This document shows, piece by piece, positions 59,833 through 64,000 of a DNA stretch of 64,000 nt. The translations under genes were made by a program, and so were the position numbers. The stretch's first letter is position 1. The number at the start of each line of letters is the position of its first letter. Source of the stretch: Casimicrobiaceae bacterium (lineage in GTDB: Bacteria > Pseudomonadota > Gammaproteobacteria > Burkholderiales > Casimicrobiaceae). A model generated the notes under the pieces. The model saw only the letters and a list, made by a program, of their open reading frames with translations, made no database searches and was not told where the DNA came from. The DNA is taken from contig JAPKHK010000011.1 in assembly GCA_026646885.1 (NCBI GenBank), positions 62,001 to 126,000 of the forward strand, read 5' to 3'.

Positions 59833-61086
59833 GTGCAGCTCTTCGCCCTCGGCCTCAACCACCTGACCGCGCCCATTACGGTGCGGGAAAAGGTCGCCTT
59901 TCAGGTGGACACTCTGGGCCAGGCGCTGCGCGATCTTCTGGCGCGGCCGCCAGTGCGCGAAGCGGCCATCCTCTCGACCTGCAATCGCACCGAGGTGTAT
60001 TGCCATGGCGCGGAGGTGGCGCCGGTCAAGGATTGGCTGACCGCCTACCATCAGTTGCCGCGCGAGAGCCTCGATCCCTATCTCTATACATTGCCGCAAG
60101 AGGCGGCGGTGCAGCACGCCTTCCGGGTCGCCAGCGGTCTCGATTCCATGGTGCTGGGCGAGCCGCAAATTCTCGGACAGATGAAGCAGGCGGTGCGCAC
60201 GGCGGAGGCAGCGGGCTCGATGGGGCTGGTGCTCTCCAAACTCTTTCAGCGCACCTTTGCGGTGGCCAAGGAAGTGCGCAGCCAAACCGATATCGGTGCC
60301 GCTTCGATCTCTATGGCCGCGGCGGCGGTGCGTTTGGCCGAGCGCATCTACCCGGACCTCGGCGAACAGAACCTCCTATTGGTGGGTGCTGGGGAAATGA
60401 TCGAACTGACGGCTACCCACTTCGCCGCCAAACACCCGCGTAGCGTCACCGTCGCCAATCGCACGCTGGAGCGCGGGGCTGCGCTGGCGGCGCGGTTTGG
60501 CGCCAGCGCCATCACGCTCAACGAGTTGCCCGAGCAGCTGGCGCGCTTCGATATCATCATTTCCTGCACCGCCAGCAGTCTACCGATACTCGGCAAGGGC
60601 CTCCTGGAGCGTGTGGCGAAGGCGCGCCGGCACGAACCCATATTCATCGTCGATTTGGCCGTGCCGCGCGACGTGGAGCCCGAGGTCGCGGAACTCGACG
60701 ACGTGTTTCTCTACACCGTCGATGACCTGGCCAACGTCGTCAAAGACAACCTGCAAGTGCGCCAGGGTGCGGTGGCCGAGGCCGAAGAGATCATTCGCGG
60801 GCAATCGGAGCAGTTCCTCAAATGGCTGGGCAGTCGCGCCGTGGTGCCTACTATCCGCGCCCTGCACGAATATGCGGAAATCCTGCGCATTCAGGAACTG
60901 GAGCGCGCGCGGCGACTTTTGGCGGGCGGAGCCTCCGCCGAAGAGGTGCTGGAGCAGTTCTCGCGCGGTCTCACCAACAAATTTCTGCACGCGCCCACCC
61001 GTACCCTCAACGACGCGGGTGAAGCCGAGCGCGCCGAGTTGCTGGCGCTTTTTCAGCGCATGTACCAGTTGCCGGAAGGCGATTAG
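59833..61086 (+). CDS. hemA: Glutamyl-tRNA reductase HemA (417 aa)
   Basis: Reduces glutamyl-tRNA to glutamate-1-semialdehyde, the first step of C5-type tetrapyrrole synthesis. Start GTG at 59833 gives [22 protein letters not shown]; the catalytic Cys50 lies in [16 protein letters not shown]-binding [15 protein letters not shown] and C-terminal dimerisation helices are present. An extension upstream would overlap recG. Length equals E. coli HemA. Followed by prfA 57 bases away. Confidence 0.95.
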   Translation: MQLFALGLNHLTAPITVREKVAFQVDTLGQALRDLLARPPVREAAILSTCNRTEVYCHGAEVAPVKDWLTAYHQLPRESLDPYLYTLPQEAAVQHAFRVASGLDSMVLGEPQILGQMKQAVRTAEAAGSMGLVLSKLFQRTFAVAKEVRSQTDIGAASISMAAAAVRLAERIYPDLGEQNLLLVGAGEMIELTATHFAAKHPRSVTVANRTLERGAALAARFGASAITLNELPEQLARFDIIISCTASSLPILGKGLLERVAKARRHEPIFIVDLAVPRDVEPEVAELDDVFLYTVDDLANVVKDNLQVRQGAVAEAEEIIRGQSEQFLKWLGSRAVVPTIRALHEYAEILRIQELERARRLLAGGASAEEVLEQFSRGLTNKFLHAPTRTLNDAGEAERAELLALFQRMYQLPEGD

Positions 61087-61143
61087 AGGCGCCGTCCAGC
61101 GGTCATGCTGCCGCGGCGTTCGGTGGCGCGCCCAAATCAAATC

Positions 61144-62226
61144 ATGAAGCCCTCGCTTGCCACCAAACTTGCCCAGCTCGCTCAGCGACTGGATGAACTC
61201 GACCGTGAACTGGCCTCGGAAACGGTCACCGCGAACATTGACAATTACCGCAAACTCACGCGCGAACATGCGGAAATCGCGCCGGTGGTGGCGCTTTATC
61301 GGCACTACCAGCAAACCGAGCAAGATCTCGCCGCCGCCCAGGACATGGCAGCGGATCTGGATATGAAGGCCTTCGCCGAGGAAGAGGCGGACGCCGCCAA
61401 GGCGCGCATGGCAGAGCTTGAAAGCGAATTGCAGAAGGCGCTCTTGCCGCGCGACCCCAATGACGAACGCAACATCTTCCTGGAAATTCGTGCCGGCACC
61501 GGCGGCGAAGAGTCGGCACTGTTTGCAGCTAACCTCTACCGCATGTACGTGCGCTATGCCGAGCGGCAGCGCTGGCAAGTGGAGCAGATTTCGGAGAACG
61601 CCAGCGACCTGGGCGGCTTCCGCGAGGTGATTCTGCGCGTCATCGGGCAGGGCGCCTACTCCAAACTCAAGTTCGAGTCCGGCGGCCATCGTGTGCAGCG
61701 GGTGCCTGAAACCGAGGCCCAGGGGCGTATCCACACCTCCGCTTGCACCGTGGCGGTGCTGCCCGAAGCCGACCCCATCAAGGACATCGCGATCAACCCG
61801 GCCGATTTGCGCGTCGACACCTTTCGCGCTTCGGGCGCGGGTGGGCAGCACATCAACAAGACCGATTCGGCGGTGCGCATTACCCACCTGCCCAGCGGCC
61901 TGGTGGTCGAATGCCAGGACGACCGCTCGCAGCATCGCAACAAGGCCCAGGCCATGGCGGTGCTCGCTTCGCGCCTCTTGGATCGCCAGCGCTCGGAGCG
62001 CCAGGCCAAGGAAGCGGCCACCCGCAAGTCCCTGGTGGGGAGCGGCGATCGCAGCGAACGCATCCGCACGTACAACTTCCCGCAAGGGCGGGTCACCGAC
62101 CATCGCATCAACCTCACCCTCTACAAGATCGATCAAATCATGGACGGTGATCTCACGGAACTGGTCGATGCGCTTGCTGCGGAACACCAGGCCGAGCAGT
62201 TGCAGACCTTGGCGGAGAGCGCATGA
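61144..62226 (+). CDS. prfA: Peptide chain release factor 1 (360 aa)
   Basis: Recognises UAA and UAG stop codons. The tripeptide PxT region is PET in [15 protein letters not shown] (around residue 187), and the catalytic GGQ motif lies in [13 protein letters not shown] near 233-235. Start ATG at 61144; length the same as E. coli. In many proteobacteria prmC follows; here the next gene is an RNB nuclease instead. Confidence 0.95.
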   Translation: MKPSLATKLAQLAQRLDELDRELASETVTANIDNYRKLTREHAEIAPVVALYRHYQQTEQDLAAAQDMAADLDMKAFAEEEADAAKARMAELESELQKALLPRDPNDERNIFLEIRAGTGGEESALFAANLYRMYVRYAERQRWQVEQISENASDLGGFREVILRVIGQGAYSKLKFESGGHRVQRVPETEAQGRIHTSACTVAVLPEADPIKDIAINPADLRVDTFRASGAGGQHINKTDSAVRITHLPSGLVVECQDDRSQHRNKAQAMAVLASRLLDRQRSERQAKEAATRKSLVGSGDRSERIRTYNFPQGRVTDHRINLTLYKIDQIMDGDLTELVDALAAEHQAEQLQTLAESA

Positions 62227-62319
62227 CGTCCCCATCCGGCGCCGTGATGCGGCGATTCTCACGGGCGTTGGCCTGCGGCAACGGCTGGGCGGCAATCGCG
62301 GTCGCGCGATCCGATCGGC

Positions 62320-62325
62320 TATAAT
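62320..62325 (+). promoter_or_regulatory. -10-like element before RNB nuclease gene
   Basis: A consensus TATAAT lies 31 bases before the ATG at 62357. No good -35 box is present 16-18 bp upstream; the gap after prfA (130 bases) fits an own promoter. Confidence 0.5.
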
Positions 62326-62356
62326 CGCGCTCCCCCGCCCGCGCGTTTTCTGATTC

Positions 62357-64000
62357 ATGCATGCATTTTTCGAGGATGACGGCATTTTCAAAGCCGGCAC
62401 CATCCTCGCCGACAATGATAGCTCGCTGCATCTCGAGGCCAGCACCGGCAAGCGCTTGAAGGTCAAGGCTGCGCAGGTGCTGCTGCGCTTCGCCACGCCG
62501 GGACCGGCGAGCCTGTTGACTGAAGCGCAGGCGCTTGCTGCCACCCTCGAGCCCGATTTTCTTTGGGAAGTGTGCGGCGAGGAAGAATTCGCCGCCACCG
62601 ATCTGGCCACGGACTATTTTGGACACGCCCCGTCGGCGGCGGAAAGCGCCGCGGTGATCTATTGTCTCCACGGCGCGCCGGCGCATTTCTATCGCAAGGG
62701 CAAGGGGCGCTACAAAGCCGCCCCCGAAGCGGCGCTGAAGGCCGCCAAGGCGGGTTTTGAAAAAAGACGCCTGGAGGCGGAAAGGATCGCCGGCTGGGTG
62801 GAGGCGCTGGTGCGGCGCGAGCTGCCCGAGGAGATAAGGCTGGCCAGCGATCGGCTGCTCTATGGGCCGGACAAGAACGCGCTCGAATACAAGGCGCTTT
62901 CCCAGGCCTGCGAGACGACCAAGCTCGCGCCCCTGAAGCTGCTCTCGGAATGCGGGGCAGTGCGCTCCAGCCACGACTATCACTTCAATCGCTTCCTGTT
63001 CGAGCTGTTTCCGCGCGGCACGGGTTTCGGTGCCTACGAGCTGCCGTGTCTCGATGGCGACTTACCGCTGGCGCAAGTGGATGCCTTTTCGATCGATGAT
63101 GCCAGCACCACCGAAATCGACGATGCGTTTTCGGTGACGCGGCTGAGCGATGGCCGGGTGCGCGTGGGCATACACATTGCCGCGCCGGCTTTGGGCATGG
63201 AACCCGGATCGCGGCTCGACGCCATCGCCCGGGCGCGGCTTTCCACGGTGTACATGCCCGGCCACAAGCTCACCATGCTGCCCGAGGCAGTGATCGCGCT
63301 CTATTCTCTTGACGCCGGGCGACAAGTGCCGAGCTTGTCCATGTATCTGAGCCTCGACGAAGCGGGCAACATCGTCGGCGAGGAGAGCGTGATCGAGCGC
63401 ATCCAGGTCGCGAGCAATTTGCGTCATGAAGAGCTCGACCGCAGCTTTGCTGCCGGCGTGACGATTCCCGGCCAGCCGCACGGCGAGGACTTGGTGCTTT
63501 TGCACCGGCTCGCCGTGCGCCTCGAAGCGGCGCGCGGCAAGGAGGAGGTAGCGCGCATCGATTTCAACTTCAGTATCGACAAGCCAAACCCCGAAAATGA
63601 CGCCACCTGGCGCGTCTCCATCACGCCGCGGCCGCGCGGTTCGCCGCTCGACAAGCTGGTCGCCGAACTGATGATTCACGTCAACGCGAGTTGGGGCAAG
63701 CTCTTGGCGGACAGCGGCTGGCCCGGTCTCTACCGCACGCAGGGCGCAGGCAAAGTGAAAATGAGCACCCAGCCGCTGCCGCACCAAGGGCTGGGCCTGG
63801 CGCAGTATCTCTGGGCGAGTTCGCCCTTGCGGCGCTACGCCGATTTGGTGAATCAGCGCCAATTGCTGGCATTGATTCAAGGCAAGACGCCGCCCTACCC
63901 GGCCAACGCCCCTGAGTTGTTCGCAGCGATGAGCGACTTCGAAGCAACCTACAGCAATTACGCCGAGTTTCAGAATCGCATGGAGAATTACTGGTGCTTG
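62357..64000 (+). CDS. RNB-domain exoribonuclease (partial, first 548 residues)
   Basis: 3'-5' exoribonuclease related to RNase II/R. Starts MHAFFEDDGIFKAGTILADN at 62357 and is open to the window end. The catalytic strand SIDDASTTEIDDAFSVTRL (Asp cluster) near 250 and VGIHIAAPALGME are diagnostic, then LDAIARARLSTVYMPGHKLTMLPE and SSPLRRYADLVNQRQL. The N-terminal 230 residues look divergent from the usual cold-shock domains. Likely RNA turnover; substrate unknown. The family differs from typical long RNase R in being shorter at the N-terminus. Confidence 0.85.
   Translation, partial: MHAFFEDDGIFKAGTILADNDSSLHLEASTGKRLKVKAAQVLLRFATPGPASLLTEAQALAATLEPDFLWEVCGEEEFAATDLATDYFGHAPSAAESAAVIYCLHGAPAHFYRKGKGRYKAAPEAALKAAKAGFEKRRLEAERIAGWVEALVRRELPEEIRLASDRLLYGPDKNALEYKALSQACETTKLAPLKLLSECGAVRSSHDYHFNRFLFELFPRGTGFGAYELPCLDGDLPLAQVDAFSIDDASTTEIDDAFSVTRLSDGRVRVGIHIAAPALGMEPGSRLDAIARARLSTVYMPGHKLTMLPEAVIALYSLDAGRQVPSLSMYLSLDEAGNIVGEESVIERIQVASNLRHEELDRSFAAGVTIPGQPHGEDLVLLHRLAVRLEAARGKEEVARIDFNFSIDKPNPENDATWRVSITPRPRGSPLDKLVAELMIHVNASWGKLLADSGWPGLYRTQGAGKVKMSTQPLPHQGLGLAQYLWASSPLRRYADLVNQRQLLALIQGKTPPYPANAPELFAAMSDFEATYSNYAEFQNRMENYWCL

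Overview
The window looks like a GC-rich proteobacterial chromosome, most likely a betaproteobacterium. I infer this from the core block on the right (ridA, recG, hemA, prfA), from the codon use and from a tRNA-Ala(CGC) gene. Roughly 1-54,200 is accessory DNA; 54,243-64,000 is host chromosome.

1-8,858 (minus strand): a compact operon of eight overlapping or nearly abutting genes. In transcription order these are a ribbon-helix-helix-like small protein, a D12-class adenine methylase, a large N6-adenine methylase, an unknown 197-aa protein, a McrB-like AAA+ ATPase, a McrC-like protein with a PD-(D/E)xK nuclease motif, a second McrB-like ATPase and a second McrC-like protein that runs off the left edge. 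It reads as a restriction-modification or defence locus with two McrBC-type modules behind two methylases, and it is the most interesting system here.

8,955-45,394: a lambda-type siphophage prophage. Late genes are on the minus strand, in order: terminase small and large subunits, gpW, portal, S49 protease with nested scaffold, decoration protein, capsid, connector, tail proteins, a G/GT-type -1 frameshift, tape measure, tail-tip proteins, holin, lysozyme. An inverted island of three small plus-strand genes (33.1-34.5 kb), each behind a copy of the same leader element, splits the late genes from a pair of ParB-methyltransferase fusion genes. The early/replication genes (37.5-45.4 kb) are a RuvC-like resolvase, P4-type primase-helicase, Cas4/RecB-like nuclease, Sak4-like ATPase with a likely ssDNA-binding partner, BRO-type antirepressor and HTH proteins.

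45.5-46.9 kb: a mercury-transport cassette (merR divergent from merT-merP-GDCCVxC gene) with a textbook mer operator but no merA. 46.9-49.5 kb: a coupled cassette with a large serine recombinase and a DUF2924 protein. 49.6-51.5 kb: a nuclease-like protein and an XRE/ImmA-type regulator pair. Divergent from these is a two-gene unknown operon (51.8-54.0 kb) with a near-consensus promoter.

54,243 onward: tRNA-Ala, a secreted beta-propeller-like protein, ridA, recG, hemA, prfA and the first 548 codons of an RNB-domain exoribonuclease. No attachment-site repeat could be recognised, so the exact element ends are unknown. The restriction locus could be prophage cargo or a neighbouring island.
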